NCBI GenBank assembly: GCA_963829835.1
Contig: CAWHKC010000004.1
Location: 1,984,001 to 2,048,000, forward strand
Reading direction: 5' to 3'
From: Berkiella sp963829835
GTDB taxonomy: Bacteria; Pseudomonadota; Gammaproteobacteria; Berkiellales; Berkiellaceae
Length of the DNA: 64,000 bases
The notes under the pieces were generated by a model that saw only the letters and a list, made by a program, of their open reading frames with translations, had not been told where the DNA came from and searched no databases. Position numbers and translations under genes: made by a program. Below are positions 1 through 7,750 of the stretch, piece after piece (positions within the stretch are counted from its first letter, which is position 1; every line of letters starts with the position of its first letter).

Positions 1-353
1 GATATTGCTAATTCCACTAACAAATGCAGGAAATAATCAATCTTTTCACTTCGTTGCAATAATAAAATGAAAATGCAAATAGATTGAATTCAAAGCGTAA
101 AAAACGTCTGATGCAATAAGATTTTTGAGCCTTATTATCCATCTAAAACCTCCATTAATCAGCCTTAATTCACCAATTATCTTAGATATTTCCAAGTGGT
201 TTTTTTTACCACATACAATGATTTTAAACTAATTTAAAATAATTGGACTGCCGAAGGAATATAAAATATTTTAATATGACTTGGAAGGAGGTACTAGTAT
301 ATAATTTAAGAAATATATGTGATTGGCGCATAACCAGCTAGGAAAATATCTCG
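1..353. other. AT-rich stretch without a supported gene
   Basis: No open frame here has a ribosome binding site and a plausible protein. A GGAGG at about 286-290 lies inside a 21-codon frame and is not followed by a convincing start. The region lies downstream of the minus-strand gene that ends at 354. The left edge is cut by the window, so a gene end could lie just outside. Confidence 0.4.
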
Positions 354-1520
354 TCACCATAGTCGTTTTGGAGATTTGAATTGATCGTCTTGTTCAAATT
401 CCTCCAGTTCCCTATCTGGGGTTTTAAATTCTGGAGATGGCAACGGTAGTGGTGTAGGCGGTAAGGTATAATTGTTAATTTCAGGCTGTGCATCATTAGA
501 GAGCAACAACCAATCTTTTAATTTATCAAGCTCAGATATAATTGGGATGTCCAAATGGATATCCTTTTCTGATGAAACATTATGTTTTTCAATTGCCTTA
601 TTATAACGGGGAGTATAGGTTGCAAAGAATGCATTAGGACCTAATGCTGTCGTTTCATCTGAAAATGTGGTTGAATGTCTAGATATTGGTTGCGGCGCTG
701 GAATTAGCATAGGATGTATAGGATCCTGTGGCGATTGTATTGGTATATGTAATGATGCTGAATGTTTCGGCTGCGTTTGTGGCATTGGCATAGGATACGG
801 CGTTTGCATAGGATACGGCGTTTGCATAGGATACGGCGTTGGCAGTGGATACGGCATTTGCTTAGGATACGGCGTTGGCAGTGGATACGGCGTTTGCATA
901 GGATACGGCGTTGGCAGTGGATACGGCGTTTGCATAGGATACGGCGTTGGCACAGAATAAAGCATTGATGATTGATACTGCACTGGCGGTAAATAGGATA
1001 TTTGGTTTAGATATGGCGATTGTGCCGGTAGTATATATTGTGCTGGTGCTATTGACGGCCTGCTTTGATTATTCATCGATTGGTACGAAGGCATTAAATT
1101 TTGGTTTGATAGGTCAACTACGCAATCATATTCTTTCTTAGGTTTTAAGAATGCGCAAAGCAATTTCATTGCAAAAGCGGGGGTCATTGATTCTTGATCT
1201 GGTTGTTGAACAATTTTGAATGTAACTTGCCCATACGATGATTTACATTCATTAAGATATTTAGGAAAGTTCCTCCATGCCTCAGTTCTTCCTGTTTTAC
1301 GATTTAAAGTTTTTCTTATAAGTTTGAAAATTTTAGCATGCTTGTTCTTATGTTCTTTTTTAAGAAGAAAGATGACATATTTTTCTTGAATGATTGCCTT
1401 CTCAATGACTTCACCGCTTAGAATTAACGCTCCCAGGTTATCCTTATTGTTATGTGCTTTAGGGAGTGCGCGGGTCGATGTTTTATTTTCTAAACCGATC
1501 TTACCTTTAATGGCGGGCAT
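354..1520 (-). CDS. Orphan protein with shared ~95-residue domain and proline-rich hexapeptide repeats
   Basis: I do not recognise a named family. I chose the ATG at 1520 because GGAG lies 6 bases before it; an in-frame TTG at 1559 has no such site. Residues about 30-127 form a compact domain (LSGEVIE, then VIFLLKK, then KHAKI) that matches each of the three repeats of the protein at 19499-20638. A low-complexity Pro/Gln/Tyr region follows, containing nine 6-residue PYPMQT/PYPLPT-type units encoded by a perfect 18-bp period at 793-954. The C-terminus has an acidic block (ELEEFEQDD) followed by a short basic tail, as in Icm/Dot type IV effectors. The effector role is inference. No membrane segment is visible. 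It stands alone on its strand. Confidence 0.75.
   Translation of the reverse strand: MPAIKGKIGLENKTSTRALPKAHNNKDNLGALILSGEVIEKAIIQEKYVIFLLKKEHKNKHAKIFKLIRKTLNRKTGRTEAWRNFPKYLNECKSSYGQVTFKIVQQPDQESMTPAFAMKLLCAFLKPKKEYDCVVDLSNQNLMPSYQSMNNQSRPSIAPAQYILPAQSPYLNQISYLPPVQYQSSMLYSVPTPYPMQTPYPLPTPYPMQTPYPLPTPYPKQMPYPLPTPYPMQTPYPMQTPYPMPMPQTQPKHSASLHIPIQSPQDPIHPMLIPAPQPISRHSTTFSDETTALGPNAFFATYTPRYNKAIEKHNVSSEKDIHLDIPIISELDKLKDWLLLSNDAQPEINNYTLPPTPLPLPSPEFKTPDRELEEFEQDDQFKSPKRLW
793..954. repeat. 18-bp tandem repeat, nine units, inside a gene
   Basis: GGATACGG recurs at 793, 811, 829, 847, 865, 883, 901, 919 and 937, exactly every 18 bases, with a consensus close to GGATACGGCGTTTGCATA. On the minus strand it encodes Pro-Tyr-Pro hexapeptides. 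Unit number may vary between strains by slippage without breaking the reading frame. Confidence 0.95.
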
Positions 1521-1688
1521 ATATTGCTCCGAAATTTCTATTACAAAAGCTATTCCCAAAGATTGTATACGTAACTAACACCATTGTATGTGGGCAAAAA
1601 AACCACACATATTAAATGTTAAAAGTGCAAACCGACATCATAGGTAACAACAAGGAGGGCCGGTTTACATTTCGCTATTAGACATGTT

Positions 1689-1703
1689 ATTCTATATTAG
1701 AAT
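1689..1703. promoter_or_regulatory. Palindrome upstream of the DauR-like gene, possible operator
   Basis: ATTCTA-TAT-TAGAAT is a perfect 6-bp inverted repeat with a 3-base centre. It is embedded in AT-rich DNA 32 bases before the start of the regulator gene, where a promoter is expected. Autoregulation is inference from position only. Confidence 0.3.
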
Positions 1704-1735
1704 ATTATATCTAACAGCTAAAAGAGACTTATCCC

Positions 1736-2362
1736 TTGAAAAAAGAACTAGAAATGGCCATTCCTATGGCAGAAGCCTTTGCCAGGCTCCTTCACCCCTT
1801 TGCAGAAGTGGTGATACACGATATTACTAAAGATAAAATCGAAATGATTTTTAACCCCTTATCCAAACGTGAAGTGGGTGATAGCTCATACCTTGATCGC
1901 TGGGAGTTTACGGTAGATCCTAAAGACAATGTTATCGGTCCATATGAAAAAATCAATTACGACGGACGTAAAATAAAATCCATCAGTGTTATCTTACGTG
2001 ATACGAATAGAAAAGAGGTCGGATTTTTGTGCGTCAATATGGATATTTCGATCTTTGCGCGTTATCGAGAGACACTCGATGTATTTTTAAATAACGTTGA
2101 TCAGCATATCTCAGAACAAAAAAAAAGTCTTTTTAAGGATGATGTCTATGAACAAATTAATGCCTTCATTCAACAGTATTGCCGCGAGAATCAACTAAGC
2201 ATTGAAAGCTTGTCGCGCGAAGAAAATCAACAGTTGGTTCAAGCATTAAAAGCGCATGGTGCCTTTAAAGGCAAAAATGCTACAAATTATATTGCCCGCA
2301 TACTTAATGTAAGTCGTGCTACGGTTTACAACTATTTAAAAGAACTAGAGGATATTTCATGA
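1736..2362 (+). CDS. DauR/YheO-type transcriptional regulator
   Basis: This is a DNA-binding regulator with an N-terminal YheO-like PAS domain (about residues 10-110) and a C-terminal helix-turn-helix of the DauR type (about 160-208, including NVSRATVYNYLKEL). In this family the PAS-like domain is thought to sense a small molecule, as in DauR control of D-arginine catabolism; the ligand here is unknown. The start is taken as TTG at 1736, preceded by AAGAGA at 8 bases; the ATG at 1754 is possible. The length of 208 residues fits the family. Its stop codon overlaps the ATG of a broken phzF-like gene (ATGA), so the two were an operon. Confidence 0.85.
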   Translation: MKKELEMAIPMAEAFARLLHPFAEVVIHDITKDKIEMIFNPLSKREVGDSSYLDRWEFTVDPKDNVIGPYEKINYDGRKIKSISVILRDTNRKEVGFLCVNMDISIFARYRETLDVFLNNVDQHISEQKKSLFKDDVYEQINAFIQQYCRENQLSIESLSREENQQLVQALKAHGAFKGKNATNYIARILNVSRATVYNYLKELEDIS

Positions 2363-2520
2363 AAATATGGCAGGTAGACAGTTTTACCACTCAGCCCTTT
2401 AAAGGGAATCCTGCGGGAGTCATGATATTGAGCGAACCTCTATCCGATAGTTTGATGCAAAACATTAGCCGTGAAATGAATTTATCAGAAACGGAGGCAT
2501 CAACGCAGATCAGGCTATAA
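2359..2520 (+). pseudogene. PhzF-family N-terminal remnant
   Basis: The 53 codons read like the start of a PhzF isomerase-like protein: MKIWQVDSFT, then PFKGNPAGV, then MNLSETEA. Family members are about 260-300 residues long, so most of the gene is gone. The start overlaps the stop of the regulator upstream in the usual ATGA arrangement. The next frame stays open for about 50 codons, but I cannot match it to PhzF. The remnant is probably not functional. Confidence 0.8.
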
Positions 2521-2673
2521 CGTCAAGTAAAACCAATAATGGCAGGATAAGCCACCCGCAATATCTCAATAATGAAAAAGTGACTATAAAGCACTCTCAA
2601 TTTCAAGCAGGTGACGCCTGGATCCCCTTCCCACTAAAGGTCAAATTGTAAAATAAGCCCTTGAATATTTGGA

Positions 2674-3345
2674 TTAATAAACTCCTGCTTTTACAGGATT
2701 CCCCTTAGGAAATTCCAGTTTTTGACCATCTTTACAACTGTCTTTCTGTAATATCTCAACTGGTGCTTTTGCAGCCAAGAGAGCTTCTTATTGTTGGCGT
2801 AACCGCTGTGATTGTTGCATCGAACTATAGAGTACAGTAAATACAGCAGGTTTTTTTGCCTGATATGAATCGCAACAGGGAATATGTTCTGCTCTTAGCG
2901 TTACTTCCTTTGCAGCGGAGGTAGCACTTGCTAAGCGTGCCTTAATATCAAATTTAGGATCGTCAGCTCCAAGAACAGGCAATTGATTTTGGAATTCATC
3001 ACGTAACTGTTTCGCAGTAGGTAATGCAATATTATCACAGCCCAACACCTGAACTTGTTCACGTTGTGAAAATAATACCATCAATTCATTAACAAGACGT
3101 TTTTAGGCACATAATTTATCAAATGTAGGTAGAATTTCAGCATTTTTTACTGATGAAAGAGGTTCTGGCCTACCTGATAACCCTTTACCAATTTGCAACA
3201 ATTGCAAAGTCAATTTATCTGCACTAGCATCTACGTATCTGAAAGTAAAAGGTTTGCCATCGATCAAGCAATTAAGCGATTTAGCATGTTTGGCTAATAT
3301 CTGATGTGGATTCGGTTCCTTGTTTAACTGATGTAAATAGGACAT
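2674..3345 (-). pseudogene. Broken orphan gene with two in-frame stops
   Basis: One minus-strand frame reads as continuous protein-like sequence from an ATG at 3345 to a stop at 2674, but TAA codons interrupt it at 3103-3105 and 2788-2790. The three pieces have similar composition and lie in the same frame, so this looks like one decayed gene rather than three small ones. Its 5' end coincides with a REP-type repeat starting at about 3339 (AGGACATCC), so insertion or recombination there may have removed the original start. I do not recognise the family. Stop-codon suppression is possible but unlikely. Confidence 0.6.
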
Positions 3346-3425
3346 CCACAAAAAGCTTTCAAAGAACACTAAGACAATAAAGACATTCAAATAACTGAAA
3401 ATGATGCCTTTCTGCAGGTGAAAGG
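3339..3425. repeat. REP-associated repeat, copy A
   Basis: This stretch begins with AGGACATCC and contains AATAAAGACATT and AACTGAAAAT, then TTTCTGCA. It aligns over about 85 bases with the segment at 12618-12705, directly upstream of the REP-associated transposase, at roughly three-quarters identity by eye. It abuts the truncated 5' end of the pseudogene at 2674-3345. It looks like a mobilised copy of the transposase-flanking repeat. Confidence 0.6.
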
Positions 3426-3456
3426 TTTAGATAAGGGTTTGTATTCTCTATATGCG

Positions 3457-4053
3457 TTAATGCATCTTAATTCCAGGTGTGACATTAGACATATCTGCGA
3501 TTGTTTCAGTATCTGGTTCCAATTTTGCACAATCATTAAAATCAAATTTTAGTTTTCGTGCAACAGTAGATTTATAGTGCGCTAATTCAGCAGGCGGTGG
3601 ATATAGATCGTCAGGTTCATTTCTAGATGAGATCTCTTTTTCTCTGTCCTGCAATCGCGTTTTTTTTCGTGGCGTTATGATAATGGGATGCATCAAATCC
3701 ACTGCAAAATTCCTGTGAAGAAATTTAATGATCACTGAATAAGGTTGGTTTTTGAGTTGGACAATAAGTCGATTCCAATGAAAAATCAGCTCAGTTTGCC
3801 ATTGATACAAAGAAGCTTGAATCTTCTGCGCTTTCTGAGTTAATAGAATCTTTTCAATGTCATCAATCACGCCCCTACTTAACAATAAAATGGCGATATT
3901 ATCAGGATTATCGACAAATTTCTTGATATCCGCCATCGGAAGAAAAGCCAAACAACTCTGAAGATTTTGGTATAAACCTTCATTTAATTCCCTCAACTTA
4001 ATCATGTCGGAATTATCTTTACTTACTATCTTGTTTTTAGTTGGGGAAGTCAT
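3457..4053 (-). CDS. Orphan hypothetical protein, 198 residues
   Basis: I do not recognise a family. The protein is soluble-looking, mostly helical in composition in its first 120 residues, then has a basic patch (TPRKKTR, about 130) and a C-terminal segment rich in Pro and acidic residues. There is no signal peptide or membrane segment. The ATG at 4053 has only a weak upstream purine signal. It lies between a pseudogene and an ankyrin-repeat gene on the same strand, each separated by about 100 bases, so it may be transcribed with the ankyrin gene. A role in host interaction is only a guess from the neighbourhood. Confidence 0.55.
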   Translation of the reverse strand: MTSPTKNKIVSKDNSDMIKLRELNEGLYQNLQSCLAFLPMADIKKFVDNPDNIAILLLSRGVIDDIEKILLTQKAQKIQASLYQWQTELIFHWNRLIVQLKNQPYSVIIKFLHRNFAVDLMHPIIITPRKKTRLQDREKEISSRNEPDDLYPPPAELAHYKSTVARKLKFDFNDCAKLEPDTETIADMSNVTPGIKMH

Positions 4054-4145
4054 GTTTGCACACCAATAGACAGGAATCGTGGTATTTTAAATTCAATTAA
4101 GAAAACTTACAATGATTTTCTAGAATCACATAGATCTTATCCATT

Positions 4146-5531
4146 TTAGGGGCATTTCATCGCTACGCTATAAGGACAAGAGGCAGGGGGTGAAGCCGTT
4201 TGTACCACATCAGCTAGTGTATCATTTGACGCTTTTTGTGCTTGGAGATAGGGTAAAAATCCTTTCGGATTTTGCAACAAGGCGCTATTTCGAATAACAG
4301 GAATGGCTTGTTCGCCGTCATAACAACAACTAAAAACAGGATCATAAAAGAAGGGTTCATCAGATCTTCTCAGGATTTGATGCATACCAAAAATAACAAC
4401 GCCATCTTTAATCATGTTTTGTTGTTTTATTGTATCAAAACATTCATAAGTCCCTATCATACCAGGCTTTTTTAGTGGAGGCACATGCATTTCAATGTTG
4501 TCCTCATTTGGTTCAGGTTTTATTGAATGAGAGACAATATCAAAGAGGCCATTGGCATGAAATATAATCAACAAAGCGTTAGCAATACTCACACAATCTG
4601 CGGCATGAGGTTCATTGGCGGGTAACAATAGCATACTCTGAGAATGAGTGATTGCTGTATCATAAACCCACTTCGCACCTTTGATAAAACGAATAAATGA
4701 ATTAAAAATGATCGCCGCTTTTTTCTTTGGGGTCATGCTGCCAACATGGTTGGATAAATCTGCTTCAATTTGCTCCATTAACTTAAAATATACGCAAGAT
4801 GTTACATCTAATGTCGCACTATAGGGTAGATTAAATACTTCATGTACTTGAAGCAATTGCTGAGTTGATTGTCCATTTTTCATTGTTGCCAACATCAATG
4901 GAGTAAATCCCTCACTATTTCTCGACTTAAGATCATTGCGTGTGCAGTGGATTAAGAAGTGATCGATAACCATTGGGGGATAGCCGTTATCAATCAATAA
5001 ATGCAATAAACTATTATTGTTTTCATCAAAAGGGCCATTTAATTCCAAGTGGAGTACGCGGCAGGTGGTGATGATTAAGACAAAAGCATCATAAGTAGGG
5101 GCGCAAATACTTTTAAATAATCTCGTTACTTGCGCCTTTGCCGACATATCATGTGCTTGCCACGACTGACTATTCGAATGAGAAGCGCATCTTGCTCCCA
5201 AAAATAACAGATGTTGTGCTAAACATTGTTTTCCCAAACTTATGGCTAAATCCAAAGGCGTTTGACCAAGCCCATTTCTAGGACTTAGGTTTTTGGGCGG
5301 AGAACTTTGCAAATAATAAACAAAATTCTCAAGTGTGCCGTTTTGAACTAACAAATGGAGCGTCGTTTCATTTTGATCATTGAGCGGTTCATCAAGAGGA
5401 ATACCGTATTGAATGAAATCATTTAAGAAGTAAGCTTCATCCCACCCAAATTCTTGATATTTGTTAAATAGTTCTTTGGCAGAGGATCCCTTTGGCGTTA
5501 ATTTAAAAAGTGAAGCTAAAAAGTTTAGCAT
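4146..5531 (-). CDS. Ankyrin-repeat protein
   Basis: Ankyrin-type repeats are visible at about residues 54-113 (TTLHLLVQNG, then GQTPLDLAISLGK, then LLFLGA) and about 170-235 (SLLHLLIDNG, then GFTPLMLATMKNG). Ankyrin repeats bind proteins, and in Legionellales they are frequent in type IV secretion effectors. The C-terminal half (about 280-461) has no domain I can name; it contains several Cys and aromatic residues. There is no signal peptide. The ATG at 5531 is preceded by a modest AAGACGG. The gene follows the 354-residue orphan on the same strand after about 200 bases. Effector function is inference. Confidence 0.75.
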   Translation of the reverse strand: MLNFLASLFKLTPKGSSAKELFNKYQEFGWDEAYFLNDFIQYGIPLDEPLNDQNETTLHLLVQNGTLENFVYYLQSSPPKNLSPRNGLGQTPLDLAISLGKQCLAQHLLFLGARCASHSNSQSWQAHDMSAKAQVTRLFKSICAPTYDAFVLIITTCRVLHLELNGPFDENNNSLLHLLIDNGYPPMVIDHFLIHCTRNDLKSRNSEGFTPLMLATMKNGQSTQQLLQVHEVFNLPYSATLDVTSCVYFKLMEQIEADLSNHVGSMTPKKKAAIIFNSFIRFIKGAKWVYDTAITHSQSMLLLPANEPHAADCVSIANALLIIFHANGLFDIVSHSIKPEPNEDNIEMHVPPLKKPGMIGTYECFDTIKQQNMIKDGVVIFGMHQILRRSDEPFFYDPVFSCCYDGEQAIPVIRNSALLQNPKGFLPYLQAQKASNDTLADVVQTASPPASCPYSVAMKCP

Positions 5532-5713
5532 AATGCCGTCTTATCGAATGGATTAGTTTTGTTGGGTTCGAACATCATTCTGTCAAGCTTAAAGGGGCTT
5601 ATAATGCCAGAGGTGTCAAAAAAGTAAAAGAGGGGAAATAAATATTTCAGAAAAAAATGTCAAGAAGCAAAAGAGATATGTCTCCTGGAGAATTACTAAT
5701 GTTTACGGTTTAC

Positions 5714-5731
5714 GGGGTCATGCCTGACCCC
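5714..5731. repeat. GGGGTCA/TGACCCC inverted repeat
   Basis: GGGGTCA-TGCC-TGACCCC is a perfect 7-bp stem with a 4-base loop, GC-rich in AT-rich surroundings, just past the stop of the minus-strand gene ending at 5736. It could terminate transcription, although no T-run follows, or be a short palindromic element of the REP kind. Confidence 0.5.
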
Positions 5732-5735
5732 GAAC

Positions 5736-6800
5736 TCATTTCCTTTTGTTCATTCTTTTCTCTTTAAGGTCTTCTTCAGCAGTTTCAGAGTCCGGCTTTT
5801 TGATAGGAGCCTGTTTAGCAGGTTCAGAGTTTGGTCTTTCAATAGGTTCGTCATCATCAGGGATACTAAATCTAAGCCCTACACTAAAATTTGCTGTCAA
5901 TGATGCAATTTCCTCTTGAGCTTTTTGTAAAGCTACAAGTTGGTTTTGTTGTTCTACTTCGGCTTGTGCTTTTCTCTCAATAATATCATTAACTCTAACA
6001 ATTAACTCTTTTAGATAAATTGTGATGTTTTCATGTTTTTTAGAATATTTCATCGCATCGCGAGCAAACGTTAAAGCTTGTTCTACTCTATCTGGATCAA
6101 TCTGTGATTCAAGATCAAATACTAATCCTTGATTCTTACCCACTAAATAGCAGTCTAAAATGACTTTGACAACACTATAATGTCCTTTAATGCATGCTTC
6201 GCCTAATGCACATTGGATATAAATATGTTTAATATCTTCTCTAAAAATCCTAAGATCTCTAATACAGTCATGGTCACCTGCTTTGGCCAGCTCAACTAAT
6301 ACAGTTCCTCTTAGCTTTTCTAGTTGTTCTTTTTGCTTACTTGCCATTTTATAATGTCCAGTGCGCGTTATCCATAACATCTGTCCATTATTAAAACCAA
6401 GTAAGCTTTTAATGACTTCGTTACGCGCAGCAGAATTTTCTTTTTCCAGCGATTTTTGAAGAGCGATCAAACATCCCAGCAGGTTGATGTTGACATCTTT
6501 TAAGCCTAGCAATGTGTTTACTTCTTGGCCTAATGACTTACTGGCACATTTAATTAATATGGTGGTTAGAAAATTGAAACGTAAATCAGGATCGAATGAA
6601 TAATCAATATTTTTAGCAATTAACAATGGCATAAATCGAAGTTGATAATTATTTTCAAGAAACCGAACCATCTCTTTCAAATCATCAAGAGATAATTTTC
6701 TATCAAGTATTTGATTGCAAACTATTGTTGCTTCATCAATCTTATTAGCTTTTAACTCTGAAGCCAAATCATCAAGTAGATCTGTGATACCTTTAATCAT
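5736..6800 (-). CDS. Orphan helical protein with charged C-terminal tail
   Basis: I do not recognise a family. The sequence is strongly helical and leucine-rich; about residues 185-235 (ALGEACIKGHYSVVKVILD) look like a degenerate ankyrin repeat. Residues about 255-305 are a likely coiled coil (IVRVNDIIERKAQAEVEQ). The last 45 residues are hydrophilic, with Pro/Glu/Lys repeats, an acidic cluster (ETAEED) and a basic end (KRMNKRK), a pattern seen in type IV effectors. AGGTGA precedes the ATG. No signal peptide or membrane helix is seen. A secreted host-directed protein is a reasonable inference but not shown. Confidence 0.65.
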   Translation of the reverse strand: MIKGITDLLDDLASELKANKIDEATIVCNQILDRKLSLDDLKEMVRFLENNYQLRFMPLLIAKNIDYSFDPDLRFNFLTTILIKCASKSLGQEVNTLLGLKDVNINLLGCLIALQKSLEKENSAARNEVIKSLLGFNNGQMLWITRTGHYKMASKQKEQLEKLRGTVLVELAKAGDHDCIRDLRIFREDIKHIYIQCALGEACIKGHYSVVKVILDCYLVGKNQGLVFDLESQIDPDRVEQALTFARDAMKYSKKHENITIYLKELIVRVNDIIERKAQAEVEQQNQLVALQKAQEEIASLTANFSVGLRFSIPDDDEPIERPNSEPAKQAPIKKPDSETAEEDLKEKRMNKRK

Positions 6801-7135
6801 CTTTCACCTATACGATCACAAAATGTAAAATTTTTATGTAAAAATAAAGAATAGATTAAATGAGATTAAGAATATCCAGCGAATAGTTGAACATTTGGGT
6901 TGAGCAACCCAAAAGAAATACATTGGTTAAAGGCGTGTTTAATGAATAGCATAGAAAAACTATATCACTCTTGCAACCATCATGCAAGTCATTCATCACA
7001 CTCGTAATAGCTTTCATCTTGAAATTACTAGCGCTGAGCAGGCTTATTAGCTAGTTCAGAAGAGCTAGGATTCCATTTAATTCTGAATGCTCGTTTGATT
7101 TTTAACTTAGCATTTAAATTAAAATTTTTTAAGGG
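6801..7135. other. Intergenic region with one short hairpin
   Basis: There is no gene-like frame here. The only structure I see is TTTGGGTT-GAGC-AACCCAAA at 6894-6913, a perfect 8-bp hairpin between two minus-strand genes. It could be a weak terminator for the tautomerase gene (stop at 7136), but it lacks a clear T-run on the minus strand. Confidence 0.4.
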
Positions 7136-7528
7136 CTAGATCTCAACTTTATAATCAAACTCCACATCACATGCTGCTTGGCCGCCTCGTATGCCCCAAT
7201 CCTCTTTGTTGTTTTCTCTTAAAAGAATTTTTACATGATCTTTGGGTATGCCAAGATTTTCTAGATTTTCAACAATACAACGATATAGGTTGCGCTTAAC
7301 TGGTAGTGAACGACCAGCTATGCAATCAATGCTAATCATTGTAAATAGTTCAGGAGTAGATTTAGTTGATGGACAAGGGAAGCGATGTGGTTCATGAACC
7401 ATAAGACGTACATTTATATCATCCGGTTTTTTGAATGCTACCTCAACTGCGGAATGAACTGCCTCAATTAAAGCAATTTCGTGTTCATGAGAATACTTTT
7501 TTCTAACTTCAATCAATACAAACGGCAT
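7136..7528 (-). CDS. Tautomerase superfamily enzyme
   Basis: This is a 4-oxalocrotonate-tautomerase-like protein. These enzymes use an N-terminal proline, exposed after Met removal, as the catalytic base for keto-enol isomerisation. I chose the ATG at 7528 because it gives Met-Pro-Phe-Val and is preceded by GAGG; the ATG at 7540 would bury that Pro. The body carries family landmarks: VRLMVHEPHRF, then SIDCIAGRS, KRNLYRCIVENLE and the C-terminal WGIRGGQAACD. At about 130 residues it is the two-motif long form. The substrate is unknown. The gene stands alone between an intergenic gap and a divergent effector-like gene. Confidence 0.85.
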   Translation of the reverse strand: MPFVLIEVRKKYSHEHEIALIEAVHSAVEVAFKKPDDINVRLMVHEPHRFPCPSTKSTPELFTMISIDCIAGRSLPVKRNLYRCIVENLENLGIPKDHVKILLRENNKEDWGIRGGQAACDVEFDYKVEI

Positions 7529-7715
7529 GATAAGCCTCATTATAAATTTAGAAAGTTGCTGGATTGCGATTGCTTTGATTCTATAATGAAAACATGGTTT
7601 AAGGTACTTTCAATTACATAAACCTAAAACTAGCTGAGCTGCTAAGAAATAGAGAACCATATTTTACTATAAACGTGTATAGCCCCATTTTAATTGAATT
7701 ATTTTCTTTTTCCTA

Positions 7716-7729
7716 TTGTCTTATATATA
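7716..7729 (+). promoter_or_regulatory. Shared 14-mer upstream of an effector-like gene
   Basis: TTGTCTTATATATA lies 22 bases before the ATG of the YopJ-like gene. The same 14 bases occur at 49110-49123, 37 bases before the giant SecA-like gene. The TATATA part could act as a -10 element. A common regulator is possible but unproven. Confidence 0.35.
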
Positions 7730-7750
7730 GGGGTAGTGAGGTAAATCGAT

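Noticed and set aside
277..342. Short 21-codon frame containing a GGAGG.
   Set aside because: Too short, AT-rich and without a recognisable product.
793..954. CRISPR-like regular repeats.
   Set aside because: The units are contiguous, have no spacers and are in frame within a coding region.
667..968. Overlapping plus-strand frames rich in Gly-Tyr-Gly and Arg-Ile.
   Set aside because: They are frames through the 18-bp repeat of the minus-strand proline-repeat gene, without ribosome binding sites.
2521..2650. About 50 open codons after the phzF remnant, in a different frame.
   Set aside because: The sequence does not match the rest of PhzF by eye and has no start signal; it could be debris but I cannot name it.
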